DNA of 64,000 nucleotides from Pseudomonas migulae NBRC 103157 (GCF_002091715.1 NZ_BDAG01000005.1:62001-126000); one strand, 5' to 3'. Shown: positions 1 through 9,006, counted from the first letter of the stretch. Program-made: numbers and translations. Notes: generated from the letters alone by a model not told the origin.

Positions 1-125
1 GAGAATGCAGGCCTTTCGCTCTGTAATTTTGAGTAACATAGCCACCTAACTATCTGAACATCTCCGGCTGGAGGTGGACTATATGTATAGATCTCAACTG
101 TCCCATCACCTGAAGGAGCGCTCCC
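1..125 (+). promoter_or_regulatory. pqqA upstream/leader region
   Basis: This non-coding stretch precedes pqqA and should carry its promoter and leader. A clear ribosome-binding sequence, AAGGAG, lies just before the pqqA start. A small dyad (TATATGTATA) is visible near position 80. No gene is seen. I cannot assign -10/-35 elements with confidence, and the usual upstream neighbour pqqF, if present, is outside the window. Confidence 0.5.
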
Positions 126-200
126 ATGTCCTGGTCCAAACCTGCTTACACCGACCTGCGTATCGGCTTTGAAGTCACCATGTACTTCGCAAGCCGCTAA
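126..200 (+). CDS. pqqA: PqqA, precursor peptide of pyrroloquinoline quinone
   Basis: This 24-residue peptide is the substrate from which PQQ is built. PqqE, with the chaperone PqqD, crosslinks its conserved Glu and Tyr; proteases then release the modified pair, and PqqB and PqqC complete the cofactor. The two key residues are seen as Glu16 and Tyr20 in the motif EVTMY, and the 24-residue length is typical of Pseudomonas PqqA. The start is fixed by AAGGAG seven bases upstream. A hairpin follows before pqqB, which fits the known need for more PqqA than biosynthetic enzymes. The gene is too short for routine ORF calling but is unambiguous by sequence and context. Confidence 0.97.
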   Translation: MSWSKPAYTDLRIGFEVTMYFASR

Positions 201-219
201 GTTTGTCCTGCCGTTCAGC

Positions 220-247
220 GCCTCGGTTTGCCGAGGCGTTTTTATTT
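220..247 (+). terminator. Hairpin with T-run between pqqA and pqqB
   Basis: A perfect 7-bp stem (GCCTCGG/CCGAGGC) with a TTTG loop is followed by GTTTTTATTTT. It has the form of an intrinsic terminator but sits inside an operon, so partial termination that lowers pqqB-E relative to pqqA is the likely role (inference). Confidence 0.85.
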
Positions 248-272
248 TCAGCGTTGAAATGATGGAGCACCC

Positions 273-1184
273 ATGTTTGTCCAGATTCTAGGTTCCGCCG
301 CTGGCGGCGGTTTCCCCCAGTGGAACTGCAACTGCGTGAACTGCGCGGGTTTTCGCGACGGGAGCCTGAACGCCAAGGCGCGGACCCAGTCGTCCATCGC
401 GATTTCCGATGACGGCGTGAACTGGGTGCTGTGCAACGCCTCGCCGGACATTCGTGCCCAACTCCAGAGTTTTGCCCCGATGCAACCGGGCCGAGCGCTG
501 CGAGATACCGGCATCAGCGCGATCATCCTGATGGACAGCCAGATCGACCACACCACCGGCCTGCTCAGCCTGCGCGAAGGTTGCCCGCATAATGTCTGGT
601 GCACCGACATGGTCCATGAAGACCTGAGCACCGGTTTCCCGTTGTTCACCATGCTGACTCACTGGAACGGCGGTTTGAACTGGAACCGCATCGAACTCGA
701 CCGCAGCTTCACCATCCCGACGTGCCCGAGCCTGCGCTTCACGCCGTTGCCGCTGCGCAGCGCAGCGCCGCCATACTCGCCGCACCGCTTCGACCCGCAT
801 CCGGGCGACAATATCGGACTGATCGTCGAAGACCTGAACACTGGCGGCAAGCTGTTCTACGCGCCGGGCCTGGGCAAGGTCGACGCGCCGCTGCTGGAAA
901 TCATGGCCGGCAGCGACTGCCTGCTGGTGGACGGCACGATGTGGGACGACGACGAAATGCAGCGCCGTGGTGTCGGCACCCGCACCGGTCGGGAGATGGG
1001 TCACCTGGCGCAGAATGGCCCCGGCGGTATGCTGGAAGTGCTGGAGAAGCTGCCCCGGCAGCGCAAGGTGCTTATCCACATCAACAACACCAACCCGATC
1101 CTCGATGAGGATTCGCCGGAGCGTGCCGAGCTGGTTCGGCGTGATGTTGAAGTGGCGTACGACGGCATGAGTATTGTGCTGTAG
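273..1184 (+). CDS. pqqB: PqqB, PQQ biosynthesis hydroxylase/metallohydrolase
   Basis: This 303-residue protein belongs to the metallo-beta-lactamase-fold PqqB family, which oxidises the PqqE/PqqF product on the way to the PqqC substrate in the cytoplasm. The N-terminus reads [19 protein letters not shown], a signature of PqqB, followed by a Cys pair in CNCVNC. Asp/His metal-site-like segments include DSQIDHTTG around residue 90 and [10 protein letters not shown] around 215. Length matches the family (about 303). It lies 72 bp after pqqA, beyond the hairpin, and is followed by a REP element and pqqC. The start ATG follows GGAGCACC. Confidence 0.97.
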   Translation: MFVQILGSAAGGGFPQWNCNCVNCAGFRDGSLNAKARTQSSIAISDDGVNWVLCNASPDIRAQLQSFAPMQPGRALRDTGISAIILMDSQIDHTTGLLSLREGCPHNVWCTDMVHEDLSTGFPLFTMLTHWNGGLNWNRIELDRSFTIPTCPSLRFTPLPLRSAAPPYSPHRFDPHPGDNIGLIVEDLNTGGKLFYAPGLGKVDAPLLEIMAGSDCLLVDGTMWDDDEMQRRGVGTRTGREMGHLAQNGPGGMLEVLEKLPRQRKVLIHINNTNPILDEDSPERAELVRRDVEVAYDGMSIVL

Positions 1185-1193
1185 CGGATGGCC

Positions 1194-1260
1194 CCATCGC
1201 GGGCAAGCCACGCTCCCACAGGGTTACGCGACCACTGTGGGAGCTGGCTTGCCAGCGATG
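1194..1260. repeat. REP inverted pair between pqqB and pqqC
   Basis: Two REP half-elements face each other (ATCGCGGGCAAGCC... and ...GGCTTGCCAGCGAT), separated by a short loop. They lie inside the pqq operon and can form an mRNA hairpin. REPs are typical of intergenic DNA in this genus. Confidence 0.9.
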
Positions 1261-1310
1261 ACGCCAGACCAGACACCACAGAATCCAATGGTTGTTCCCG
1301 GAGAACAGAC

Positions 1311-2063
1311 ATGACAGACACCCCGCTGTCCGCCGCCGAATTCGAAGCGGCCCTGCGCGCCAAGGGCGCCTACTACCACATCCATCACCCTTACCACGTG
1401 GCGATGTATGAAGGCCGGGCGACCCGCGAGCAGATCCAGGGCTGGGTTGCCAACCGGTTTTACTATCAGGTGAACATTCCCCTGAAGGACGCCGCCATCC
1501 TGGCTAATTGCCCGGACCGCGAGATCCGTCGCGAGTGGATTCAACGTCTGCTCGACCATGACGGCGCCCCCGGTGAAGACGGCGGCATCGAAGCCTGGCT
1601 GCGTCTGGGGCAGGCCGTCGGCCTCGATCCGGACCAACTGCGCTCCCAGGAACTGGTGCTGCCCGGCGTACGTTTCGCCGTGGACGCCTATGTCAACTTC
1701 GCCCGTCGGGCCAGTTGGCAGGAAGCCGCCAGCAGCTCGCTCACCGAGCTGTTCGCGCCGCAGATCCACCAGTCGCGCCTCGACAGCTGGCCGCAGCATT
1801 ACCCGTGGATCGACCCGGCCGGTTACGAATATTTCCGCACCCGTCTGGGCCAGGCGCGCCGCGATGTCGAACACGGTCTGGCCATCACGTTGCAGCACTA
1901 CACGACGCGGGAAGGCCAGGAACGCATGCTGGAAATTCTCCAGTTCAAACTGGACATTCTTTGGAGCATGCTCGATGCCATGAGCATGGCCTACGAACTG
2001 AAACGCCCGCCGTATCACAGCGTGACCGAGCAACGGGTCTGGCACAAAGGAATCACCTTATGA
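1311..2063 (+). CDS. pqqC: PqqC, pyrroloquinoline-quinone synthase
   Basis: PqqC catalyses the last step of PQQ synthesis, a cofactor-free ring closure and eight-electron oxidation using O2. The start at [11 protein letters not shown] gives 250 residues, the usual family length. An in-frame upstream extension exists but would run through the REP element, so it is rejected; GGAGAACAG precedes the chosen ATG. Family motifs seen are YHIHHPYH near residue 20, the FYYQ segment near 55 and DALSMAYE-like residues near the C-terminus (DAMSMAYEL). The stop overlaps the pqqD start by four bases (ATGA), which implies translational coupling. Confidence 0.97.
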   Translation: MTDTPLSAAEFEAALRAKGAYYHIHHPYHVAMYEGRATREQIQGWVANRFYYQVNIPLKDAAILANCPDREIRREWIQRLLDHDGAPGEDGGIEAWLRLGQAVGLDPDQLRSQELVLPGVRFAVDAYVNFARRASWQEAASSSLTELFAPQIHQSRLDSWPQHYPWIDPAGYEYFRTRLGQARRDVEHGLAITLQHYTTREGQERMLEILQFKLDILWSMLDAMSMAYELKRPPYHSVTEQRVWHKGITL

Positions 2064-2335
2064 GTTTCGATCGCAGCAAGACCCCAACCTGGCGTCCCGG
2101 CTACCGCTTTCAGTACGAACCGGCGCAGAAAGGCCATGTGCTGCTGTACCCGGAAGGCATGATCAAACTGAATGAAAGTGCTGCGCTCATCGGCGGTTTA
2201 ATCGACGGCGAGCGTGATGTCGCAGCGATCATCGCCGAACTCGATGCGCAGTTCCCCGGCGTGCCGGAGCTCGGTGATGACATCGAGCAATTCATGGAGG
2301 TCGCCCGTGCTCAGCACTGGATCGAACTTGCCTGA
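2060..2335 (+). CDS. pqqD: PqqD, PqqA-binding chaperone
   Basis: PqqD is a small RiPP-recognition-element protein that binds PqqA and presents it to the radical SAM enzyme PqqE. The 91-residue product has the family opening ([20 protein letters not shown]), followed by [17 protein letters not shown] and a C-terminal helical part with DIEQF. It starts within the pqqC stop (ATGA overlap) and its last 29 bases overlap pqqE. Length matches the family. Confidence 0.96.
   Translation: MSFDRSKTPTWRPGYRFQYEPAQKGHVLLYPEGMIKLNESAALIGGLIDGERDVAAIIAELDAQFPGVPELGDDIEQFMEVARAQHWIELA
2296..2300 (+). promoter_or_regulatory. Ribosome-binding site for pqqE inside pqqD
   Basis: A full GGAGG lies six bases before GTG at 2307, within the pqqD coding sequence. 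It decides the pqqE start, because no ATG with a comparable site is present in the frame before the [13 protein letters not shown] region. Confidence 0.75.
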
Positions 2336-3482
2336 TTCCGTGTCGGACAAGTTACCGCCCAAACCGGAAATCGGCCTGCCGCTGTGGTTGCTGGCCGAGC
2401 TGACCTATCGCTGTCCGCTGCAATGCCCGTACTGCTCCAATCCGCTGGATTTCGCCGAGCAAGGCAAAGAGTTGAGCACCGAGCAGTGGATCAAGGTGTT
2501 CCGCGAAGCGCGGGAAATGGGTGCCGCGCAACTGGGCTTTTCCGGCGGTGAACCGCTGGTGCGCCAGGACCTCGCCGAACTGATTGCCGAGGCGCGCAAG
2601 TTGGGTTTCTACACCAACCTGATCACCTCCGGCATCGGCCTCACCGAGCAGAAAATCAGCGATTTCAAGAAAGCCGGCCTGGACCACATCCAGATCAGCT
2701 TCCAGGCCAGCGACGAGCAAGTGAACAACTTGCTGGCCGGCTCGAAAAAGGCCTTCGCGCAGAAGCTGGAAATGGCTCGCGCGGTAAAGGCCCATGGCTA
2801 TCCGATGGTGCTGAATTTCGTCACCCACCGGCACAACATCGACAAGATCGACCGGATCATCGAGCTGTGCATCGCCCTTGAGGCGGACTTCGTCGAGCTC
2901 GCCACGTGCCAGTTCTACGGTTGGGCGCAGCTCAATCGGGTCGGTCTGCTGCCGACCAGGGAACAGCTGGTCCGCGCCGAACGCATCACCAACGAATACC
3001 GCGCCAAACTGGAAGCTGAAGGGCATCCGTGCAAGCTGATTTTCGTCACGCCGGACTACTACGAAGAACGCCCGAAAGCCTGCATGAATGGCTGGGGCAG
3101 TATTTTTCTGACAGTGACACCGGACGGAACCGCCCTGCCCTGTCATGGTGCCCGACAGTTGCCGGTACAGTTTCCCAACGTGCGCGACCACAGCATGCAG
3201 CACATCTGGTACGACTCGTTCGGCTTCAACCGCTTTCGCGGTTACGACTGGATGCCCGAGCCGTGCCGCTCCTGCGACGAGAAAGAAAAGGATTTCGGCG
3301 GTTGCCGCTGCCAGGCGTTCATGCTCACGGGTGACGCGAGCAATGCCGACCCGGTGTGCAGCAAATCGGAACATCACGGTGTGATTCTCAAGGCCCGCGA
3401 AGAAGCCGAGCACGCAACCCAGACCATTGAGCAACTGGCCTTTCGCAATGAACGAAACTCACGACTCATCGCCAAAAGCTGA
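2307..3482 (+). CDS. pqqE: PqqE, radical SAM peptide cyclase
   Basis: PqqE forms the carbon-carbon bond between Glu and Tyr of PqqA, the first step of PQQ biosynthesis. The radical SAM cluster motif CPLQCPYC (CxxxCxxC) is near residue 40, with the SAM-binding GGEP segment (FSGGEPLVR) near 84. A C-terminal SPASM region carries cysteines in [33 protein letters not shown] and PVCSKSEHH, suited to auxiliary Fe-S clusters. GTG at 2307 gives 391 residues, slightly longer than the roughly 380 typical of the family. It overlaps pqqD by 29 bases and the next gene by 35. Confidence 0.96.
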   Translation: MLSTGSNLPDSVSDKLPPKPEIGLPLWLLAELTYRCPLQCPYCSNPLDFAEQGKELSTEQWIKVFREAREMGAAQLGFSGGEPLVRQDLAELIAEARKLGFYTNLITSGIGLTEQKISDFKKAGLDHIQISFQASDEQVNNLLAGSKKAFAQKLEMARAVKAHGYPMVLNFVTHRHNIDKIDRIIELCIALEADFVELATCQFYGWAQLNRVGLLPTREQLVRAERITNEYRAKLEAEGHPCKLIFVTPDYYEERPKACMNGWGSIFLTVTPDGTALPCHGARQLPVQFPNVRDHSMQHIWYDSFGFNRFRGYDWMPEPCRSCDEKEKDFGGCRCQAFMLTGDASNADPVCSKSEHHGVILKAREEAEHATQTIEQLAFRNERNSRLIAKS

Positions 3483-5274
3483 ACCTTTCAGCGCTGCTAA
3501 AGCAGTCGCTGCCGGTATCGACTTTGCCGAATTACAGGTGGGCCGACATGGCCTGTTCTGGAATGAATACCGCCCCGAGGACGCCGCTTGCCGCCTCTGG
3601 CATTGGCGGGACGGCCAGGCACATTGCCTGACGCCAGCCGGTTTCAGTGTGCGCAGTCGAGTGTACGAATATGGCGGTGGAGCGTTTTGCCTGACAGATG
3701 ACGGGGTGGTTTTCGTCAACGAGGCGGATCAGCAGCTGTATCGCCAATCGCTGAAGGACGAAACGCCCGAGACGCTGACATCCGGCGAATGCCGCTATGG
3801 CGACCTGCAGTTTGCGCATGGGCAGGTTTTGGCGGTTGAAGAGCATCGAGACCGTCATCGTCTGGTGACCATCGATCTGGCGGACGGCGCGCGTCACCTG
3901 CTGGTCGAAGGTGCAGACTTTTATGCCGCGCCGACGTTGAGCCCTGACGCTCAACGGTTGGCCTGGATCGAGTGGAGTCGCCCGGACCAGCCATGGACCG
4001 CGACTCGCCTGATGGTTGCCGACCGCCAGGGCGACGGCCGTTTCACTCAAGCCCGTTGTGTGGCGGGCGACGCTGTTCAGGAGTCGCTGCAGCAGCCTCG
4101 ATTCGACGGCAGTGGTCGTCTGTATTGTCTGACGGACCGTGGCGGCTACTGGCAGCCGTGGGTCGAGTCTTCCTATGCTTGGCGCCCGTTGCCCAGCGCT
4201 GCGGCTGATCATGGGCCAGCGCCCTGGCAGTTGGGTGGTTGCACTTGGCTGCCCCTCAACGAAAACGCCTATCTGGCCAGCTGGACCGAGGGCGGATTCG
4301 GCCGGCTGGGACTTTGCGGTGAAAACCCTGAAGACTTCACCGGGGACTACAGCCGTTTCCGCCATCTCGCACTGGATGACCAATTCATCTACTGCATCGC
4401 TGCCTCGCCAGTCAGTTCGTCCGCCGTGATCGCCATCGACCGCAAAACCCGACAGGTCAAGGTGTTGGCCGGGGGAATGGCACCGTTGCCCGCCGAGCAA
4501 ATCAGCGTCCCGCAAACCTTGCGTTACCCGAGCAGTTCAGGCGAGGCTCACGGTTTCTTCTACCCGGCGATGACGGGCGACACGAAGCCGCCGCTGGTGG
4601 TGTTCATCCACGGAGGCCCGACATCGGCGTGCTACCCGATGCTCGATCCGCGCATCCAGTACTGGGCGCAACGCGGTTTCGCCGTGGCCGACCTCAACTA
4701 CCGTGGCAGCAGCGGCTATGGCCGAGCCTATCGCCAGGCGTTGCATTTGAGTTGGGGAGACGTGGATGTGGAAGATGCCTGCGCGGTGGTCACCCACCTC
4801 ACCCAGCGCGGCTTGATCGATGGCGACAAGGCGTTTATTCGTGGTGGCAGCGCCGGCGGGTACACCACGCTGTGCGCGTTGGCGTTCAAAAAGGTCTTCC
4901 GCGCCGGCGCCAGCCTTTACGGTGTCAGCGATCCCGTTGCCCTCGGCCGTGCGACGCACAAGTTCGAAGGCGATTATCTGGATTGGCTGATCGGCGATCC
5001 TGTCACAGACGCCGAGCGCTACGACGCACGAACACCCCTGCTGCATGCGAGCAACATCAGCGTGCCGGTGATTTTCTTTCAGGGTGAACTCGACGCCGTG
5101 GTCGTGCCGCAGCAAACCCGCGACATGGTCGAAGCGCTGCAGAAAAACGGCATTCTGGTTGAAGCGCATTACTACGCGGACGAACGTCACGGCTTTCGCA
5201 AGGCTGGGAATCAGGCCCATGCGCTGGAGCAGGAGTGGTTGTTTTATCGGCGGGTGATGGATCAGATGGACTGA
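3448..5274 (+). CDS. S9-family prolyl oligopeptidase-like peptidase, pqq-linked
   Basis: This 608-residue protein has a beta-propeller-like N-terminal half and a C-terminal alpha/beta-hydrolase domain. The nucleophile elbow GGSAGG places the catalytic Ser at residue 468; [10 protein letters not shown] and [11 protein letters not shown] supply the likely Asp and His. Family S9 enzymes cut short peptides. The gene overlaps pqqE by 35 bases, so it is probably co-transcribed, and a role in trimming modified PqqA or its flanking peptides is possible, but the established Pseudomonas PqqA protease is the M16 enzyme PqqF. I chose ATG at 3448; an in-frame TTG at 3427 is the alternative. Confidence 0.85.
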   Translation: MNETHDSSPKAEPFSAAKAVAAGIDFAELQVGRHGLFWNEYRPEDAACRLWHWRDGQAHCLTPAGFSVRSRVYEYGGGAFCLTDDGVVFVNEADQQLYRQSLKDETPETLTSGECRYGDLQFAHGQVLAVEEHRDRHRLVTIDLADGARHLLVEGADFYAAPTLSPDAQRLAWIEWSRPDQPWTATRLMVADRQGDGRFTQARCVAGDAVQESLQQPRFDGSGRLYCLTDRGGYWQPWVESSYAWRPLPSAAADHGPAPWQLGGCTWLPLNENAYLASWTEGGFGRLGLCGENPEDFTGDYSRFRHLALDDQFIYCIAASPVSSSAVIAIDRKTRQVKVLAGGMAPLPAEQISVPQTLRYPSSSGEAHGFFYPAMTGDTKPPLVVFIHGGPTSACYPMLDPRIQYWAQRGFAVADLNYRGSSGYGRAYRQALHLSWGDVDVEDACAVVTHLTQRGLIDGDKAFIRGGSAGGYTTLCALAFKKVFRAGASLYGVSDPVALGRATHKFEGDYLDWLIGDPVTDAERYDARTPLLHASNISVPVIFFQGELDAVVVPQQTRDMVEALQKNGILVEAHYYADERHGFRKAGNQAHALEQEWLFYRRVMDQMD

Positions 5275-5307
5275 ATCCTGCGCCTTGAGCAGAAATAGCG
5301 GCGCCTC

Positions 5308-5387
5308 ATTCGCGAGCAAGCCCGCTCCCACATTTGACCGGGTTCTATCAGAGGAACGCGTTTCCATGTGGGAGCGAGCCGGCTCCG
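5308..5387. repeat. REP pair, right half degenerate
   Basis: The left half (TTCGCGAGCAAGCCCGCTCCCACA) is canonical. The right half starts TGTGGGAGCGAGCCGGCTCC and then diverges. It lies between the S9 peptidase and the convergent yqaE-type gene. Confidence 0.75.
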
Positions 5388-5429
5388 GGCGGCGTTCCGA
5401 CGAAAGCGATCTAACTTGCGCCGCGAAAC

Positions 5430-5588
5430 TCAGCGCTTGGCGATGATGTACACCGCATGCACGATCCCCGGGATGTAACCGCACAGCGTCAGCAGAATAT
5501 TCAACCAGAATGCGCCGGCGAAACCGACTTGCAGAAACACACCCAGTGGCGGCAACAGAATGGCGATGATGATGCGAATGAAGTCCAT
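5430..5588 (-). CDS. YqaE/Pmp3-family small membrane protein
   Basis: This 52-residue hydrophobic protein reads MDFIRIIIAILLPPLGVFLQ at its start and contains LCGYIPGIVHAVYIIAKR at its end, the clear pattern of the Pmp3/UPF0057 family. Two transmembrane segments are expected, at about residues 3-22 and 27-47. Members in yeast and plants affect membrane potential and salt tolerance; the bacterial role is poorly defined. AGGAG lies seven bases before the start. It is separate from its neighbours and likely monocistronic. Confidence 0.92.
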   Translation of the reverse strand: MDFIRIIIAILLPPLGVFLQVGFAGAFWLNILLTLCGYIPGIVHAVYIIAKR

Positions 5589-5670
5589 GGGTCAGCTCCT
5601 GAGGTGAAGTGAACTCGTGTGAGTCACACCCAATCGACCTGCGCTGTTCGTCAGGGTTCAGTGCGGTTCT

Positions 5671-5991
5671 TCAGGCGAGTATCTCCAGACCGTGCTTCTG
5701 CACGATGCTCAACAACTTCAGGGCCATGCCACTGGGATGTTTGTCCCCAGCTTCCCACTGTTTGACCGTCGACGCGCTGGTGTTCAGATAACGCGCGAAT
5801 ACCGGCTGGCTGACGTTGTTGCGCTCACGCAGCGCTTTGATTTGCGCCGCCGGCATCGCGTCCGGAACGGTGGCAAGACAGGATTCGTCGAATTCGCGCA
5901 TGGTTGCCTTGCTGATGGCACCGATGGCATACAAGGCGCTAGCGGACTCGTGAATCGACTCAAATACTTCACTTTTGTATTTCTTACTCAT
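5671..5991 (-). CDS. XRE-type antitoxin, HTH regulator
   Basis: This 106-residue protein has a C-terminal Cro/C1-type helix-turn-helix (about residues 55-100) with NNVSQPVFARYLNTSASTVK followed by WEAGDKHPSG, typical of HigA/NadS-like antitoxins. It overlaps the upstream toxin gene by eight bases, a toxin-first order common in HigBA-type modules. It should neutralise the toxin and, with it, repress the operon through the palindrome at 6362-6378. I start it at MSKKYKSEVF; a longer in-frame start five codons upstream exists but lies deeper inside the toxin gene. Confidence 0.88.
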   Translation of the reverse strand: MSKKYKSEVFESIHESASALYAIGAISKATMREFDESCLATVPDAMPAAQIKALRERNNVSQPVFARYLNTSASTVKQWEAGDKHPSGMALKLLSIVQKHGLEILA

Positions 5992-6340
5992 GGGGTATCT
6001 CCACAAACTCCTTGGTCTCCAGCAAGTACTGGATTTGCATATCTGTCATTGCGCCATAAACCTTGGCTAAAACACGCAATTCAGCCAGCTCTGCAAGGCT
6101 GATATTGCTCCGATCTTTCTTGGCAAACAGCAACTGATAGATCCAATACCGACCACCTTTTGCAAAAACAATCGAGCGGTGTCGATTGGCCTTCAGACGC
6201 TTTTTCCAGACTCCACCCCCCAGGCTTTCAGCCTGGCCATTGAGCATTTCGGTGAACGCCTCACGAAGCTCATCATCACAAATCCAGGCCTTACCAGCCT
6301 GTACCGCAAAACGCTTGGTCTTGAATAACCTGGGTAACAT
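5984..6340 (-). CDS. RelE/HigB-family toxin (PF06296-type)
   Basis: This 118-residue basic protein resembles the RelE-like family in which the order is FKTKRFA, an acidic helix, then GGGVWKKRLK, a positively charged strand and FLYGFAKNERANIS-like sequence; here YQLLFAKKDRSNISLAELAEL is the clear signature. Members are ribosome-dependent or free mRNA endonucleases. The gene is first in the pair, with a strong GGAAGGGAAG ribosome site before its ATG and the palindromic operator 22 bases upstream of its start. It is intact, with no frameshift. Confidence 0.86.
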   Translation of the reverse strand: MLPRLFKTKRFAVQAGKAWICDDELREAFTEMLNGQAESLGGGVWKKRLKANRHRSIVFAKGGRYWIYQLLFAKKDRSNISLAELAELRVLAKVYGAMTDMQIQYLLETKEFVEIPHE

Positions 6341-6361
6341 CGGCTTCCCTTCCGCAAAAAC

Positions 6362-6378
6362 ATACCACTCAGTGGTAT
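6362..6378. promoter_or_regulatory. Palindromic operator of the toxin-antitoxin pair
   Basis: ATACCACT-C-AGTGGTAT is a perfect 8+1+8 palindrome lying 22 bases upstream of the toxin start. The position and symmetry fit autoregulation by the XRE antitoxin (inference). Between here and 6500 there is only a GC-rich dyad at about 6408-6435 and no gene. Confidence 0.7.
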
Positions 6379-6499
6379 AGAAATCAAAACCATCCCCACG
6401 ACAACGTCGGGCACCGGCACTCCCTGCCGGCGCCCTCTAAAAGGCCATTGATCCCGCTATTGCTCAAGCCCCGATTGGCATCTGGCAAAACGCAGAGAC

Positions 6500-6537
6500 A
6501 AAAAAACACCCCACGTTAAAAGAATCAAACGTGGGGC
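6500..6537 (-). terminator. Terminator of the aminotransferase gene
   Basis: A 9-bp stem (CCCCACGTT/AACGTGGGG) is followed on the minus strand by GTGTTTTTTT. It lies about 50 bp beyond the aminotransferase stop codon. Confidence 0.88.
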
Positions 6538-6587
6538 GATGCGTAATACCGCAAGACGGTTCGGGAATTTGCGTAGGGCGGATCTGA

Positions 6588-7871
6588 TTACACGGCGATC
6601 CCTTTCCGGCATTGCAACTGTGCGGTGCGTACGCGGGAAAAGGCACGGGCCAGGCGCAGGAGCATTTCGTCGATGTTGGCCTTGCTCACGGTGAGCGCCG
6701 GGGTAAAGCGCAGGCAATCGGCTTGCGGGGCGTCGAGCAGCAACCCTTCGTACATCGCCGCTTTAACGACGGCGTCAGCCGAATCCTCGGACAGCGTAAG
6801 CCCCCAGAGCAGCCCTTGTCCGCGTAACTCACCGTGCCCATAGCGATGAGTCAGGCGGGCCAGGCCTTCACGCAGGTGCTGGCCGGTTTCCCGGACATGC
6901 TCGAGAACCCCCTTGTCCTGCACGTTATCGAGTACCGCAAGGCCGGCGGCGGTCATCAGTGCATTGCCATGATGGGTGCCCGTCAGCTCGCCAATATCGA
7001 AACAGCAAGCCTTGCCCCGCGCCAATAATGCTGCCAGAGGCACGCCACCGCCCAACCCTTTGCCGAGGACAACGATATCTGCACGCACGCCGTAGGATTG
7101 TTCCGCGAGCAATGTCCCGAGGCGACCGATACCGGTCTGCACTTCGTCGAAGATCAGCAGAATGCCGAGCTCACGACACAGGCGTTCGACACCTTTGAGG
7201 TAAAGCTCGGTGGCGGGGATCACCCCGGCTTCGTTCTGGATCGGTTCGAGCATGATGGCAACGGTCCGGGCATCAACCGCTGCATGCAACGCTGCAAGAT
7301 CGTTGAACGGCACGTGGCTGAAACCCGGGAGCTGTGGCTCGAAGCGATTGGTCAGAGTGGAACTGTCCGACGCGGGAATCGTCCCGAGACTACGGCCATG
7401 ACACCCCTTCTTGGCCACGATGATCCGCGAAGCACCGCCGCGATGCCGCTGCCCCCACTTGCGCGCCAGTTTGATCGCCGCTTCACAGGCCTCGCTGCCA
7501 CTGTTGAGCAAGTATGCCTGATCACTGCCGGTGCTGACGCAGAGCCGCTCGGCGAGGTTGAGCATGCCGCGGTTATGCAGGCCGAAACCGGGGTTGATCA
7601 GCGACTGAGCCTGCGCCGTGATCGCATTGACCAGTACAGAAGGGCTATGTCCGAGGCTATTGGCCCCGCTACCCTGGGAAAAATCCAGATAGGCACGGTC
7701 GTCGCTGTCCCACAACCAGGAGCCCTGGCCGCGCACAAAAATCTGTTTCGGCCGCTCGACACTGGGCATCAGGCACTCGCTGGAAAGATTGTCACCTCTG
7801 GACGGCAGGAAATTGTCCGCAGTCAGGTCATCAAGACTGGGAGCGCTACGCCGTAAATTGAACAGATTCAT
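6588..7871 (-). CDS. Class III PLP aminotransferase (ArgD/OAT-like)
   Basis: This 427-residue enzyme belongs to the fold-type I, class III (acetylornithine/ornithine/GABA) aminotransferases. Visible family features are LLNSGSEACEAAIKLAR (phosphate binding, about residue 120), CHGRSLG (ring stacking position), IFDEVQTGIGR (Asp that pairs with the pyridine nitrogen) and the PLP lysine in LGKGLGGGVPL near residue 270. The substrate cannot be read from sequence; it differs enough from ArgD that I leave the symbol empty. It is transcribed divergently from a LysR gene, which probably controls it. Its Shine-Dalgarno sequence is inside a hairpin. Confidence 0.85.
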   Translation of the reverse strand: MNLFNLRRSAPSLDDLTADNFLPSRGDNLSSECLMPSVERPKQIFVRGQGSWLWDSDDRAYLDFSQGSGANSLGHSPSVLVNAITAQAQSLINPGFGLHNRGMLNLAERLCVSTGSDQAYLLNSGSEACEAAIKLARKWGQRHRGGASRIIVAKKGCHGRSLGTIPASDSSTLTNRFEPQLPGFSHVPFNDLAALHAAVDARTVAIMLEPIQNEAGVIPATELYLKGVERLCRELGILLIFDEVQTGIGRLGTLLAEQSYGVRADIVVLGKGLGGGVPLAALLARGKACCFDIGELTGTHHGNALMTAAGLAVLDNVQDKGVLEHVRETGQHLREGLARLTHRYGHGELRGQGLLWGLTLSEDSADAVVKAAMYEGLLLDAPQADCLRFTPALTVSKANIDEMLLRLARAFSRVRTAQLQCRKGIAV

Positions 7872-7875
7872 CCAG

Positions 7876-7897
7876 AAAAACCTCGCTTGAGGTTTTT
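7876..7897 (-). promoter_or_regulatory. Leader hairpin sequestering the aminotransferase RBS
   Basis: A perfect 9-bp stem (AAAAACCTC/GAGGTTTTT, loop of four) ends five bases before the start codon. On the transcript the GAGG Shine-Dalgarno sequence is in the 3' arm and is followed by five U, so the element looks both like an intrinsic terminator and a translation block. Confidence 0.65.
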
Positions 7898-8040
7898 TGC
7901 CTGACCTATGTAAACAACCTCGGCGTAAACGGTATTCATCGCGCTCTATGGCCCTGTAAGCCTTGTGAATGCGGTTAGACTAGGCTCAGAGCAGGCTTCG
8001 GGCCATTTCGATTTTTCAGCATTTTCAATAAGCAAAACTT

Positions 8041-8961
8041 ATGGATTTCAAACAACTGCGTTATTTCGTCGCGGTCTACGAAGAGGGCCATGTCGGCCGG
8101 GCCGCCGAGCGACTTTCAATCTCTCAGCCGGCACTGTCCCAACAGATCCGCCACCTCGAACAAAACCTTGATGTCAGCCTGTTCGAGCGCAGCAGCAAAC
8201 GCCTGCTGCCTACCCTGGCCGCCCATACGTTGTACAACCACGCCCTGCCCTTGCTGGATGGTTTGCAACGGGCCCGTGAAGCGCTGGGCAATTTCAAGGG
8301 ACAAGCGCTGCGCACGTTGGCCATTGGCGTGTTGCAGACGGTCCACACCAGTCTTGTGCCGCAAATGCTCGAGCGCGTGCGCAAGGCGCAACCGCACTTG
8401 GTGGTGCAGATCTATGAACTGACCGGGTTGGAGATCGAGCGGCGGTTGCTTAACGGTGCTCTGGACATCGGCATCAGTTACCTGCCGCCCCGACAGCCTG
8501 GGCTGCACGGCGTGATGCTGTACGAAGATGAACTGACGCTCGTCATCCCGGCGGATCACCCGTTGCGCGAATTCAAGAAAGTCTCCATGAGTCAGGCTGC
8601 CGAGTTGCCGATGTTGCTGCTGGGTGAAGAATTTCAGGTGCGGCAGATCTGGCAAACGCAACTGGCCAACCTGGGGCGGCGCCCGCAAGTGCAGGCGGAA
8701 CTGAACAATATGGCGGGGATTCTCGACAGTCTGCCCCACACCCGACTGGCGACAGTGCTTCCTGGCCGCTCGCAGAAAGCGCTCGGCAACCATGAACTGC
8801 TCTGGAAACCGCTGACCGAACCACGGGTGCCGCTGAAAGTCGGGCTGGTGTGTCGGGATGTGCAGCGGCAACAAGCCTCGCTGGCCTTGTTGCGAACCTT
8901 GCTGGAAGAAGTGATGAACGCACCGGATGAACGCTCGGCAACCCTGGATGGGCTGAGCTGA
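8041..8961 (+). CDS. LysR-family transcriptional regulator
   Basis: This 306-residue regulator has the N-terminal winged helix-turn-helix (residues 1-60: MDFKQLRYFVAVYEEGHVGR, then RLSISQPALSQQIRHLE) and a C-terminal periplasmic-binding-protein-like effector domain from about residue 90. It looks closest to the CynR/BenM type. The divergent arrangement with the aminotransferase, separated by about 170 bp, implies that it regulates that gene and itself. The effector is unknown. An intrinsic terminator follows. Confidence 0.92.
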   Translation: MDFKQLRYFVAVYEEGHVGRAAERLSISQPALSQQIRHLEQNLDVSLFERSSKRLLPTLAAHTLYNHALPLLDGLQRAREALGNFKGQALRTLAIGVLQTVHTSLVPQMLERVRKAQPHLVVQIYELTGLEIERRLLNGALDIGISYLPPRQPGLHGVMLYEDELTLVIPADHPLREFKKVSMSQAAELPMLLLGEEFQVRQIWQTQLANLGRRPQVQAELNNMAGILDSLPHTRLATVLPGRSQKALGNHELLWKPLTEPRVPLKVGLVCRDVQRQQASLALLRTLLEEVMNAPDERSATLDGLS

Positions 8962-8982
8962 CTACTTTTCTGCGGGCAAAAG

Positions 8983-9006
8983 AAAACCCCGCCGAAGCGG
9001 GGCTTT
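8983..9006 (+). terminator. Terminator of the LysR gene
   Basis: A stem CCCCGC/GCGGGG with loop CGAA is flanked by AAAA and CTTT, 25 bases after the LysR stop codon. Confidence 0.8.
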
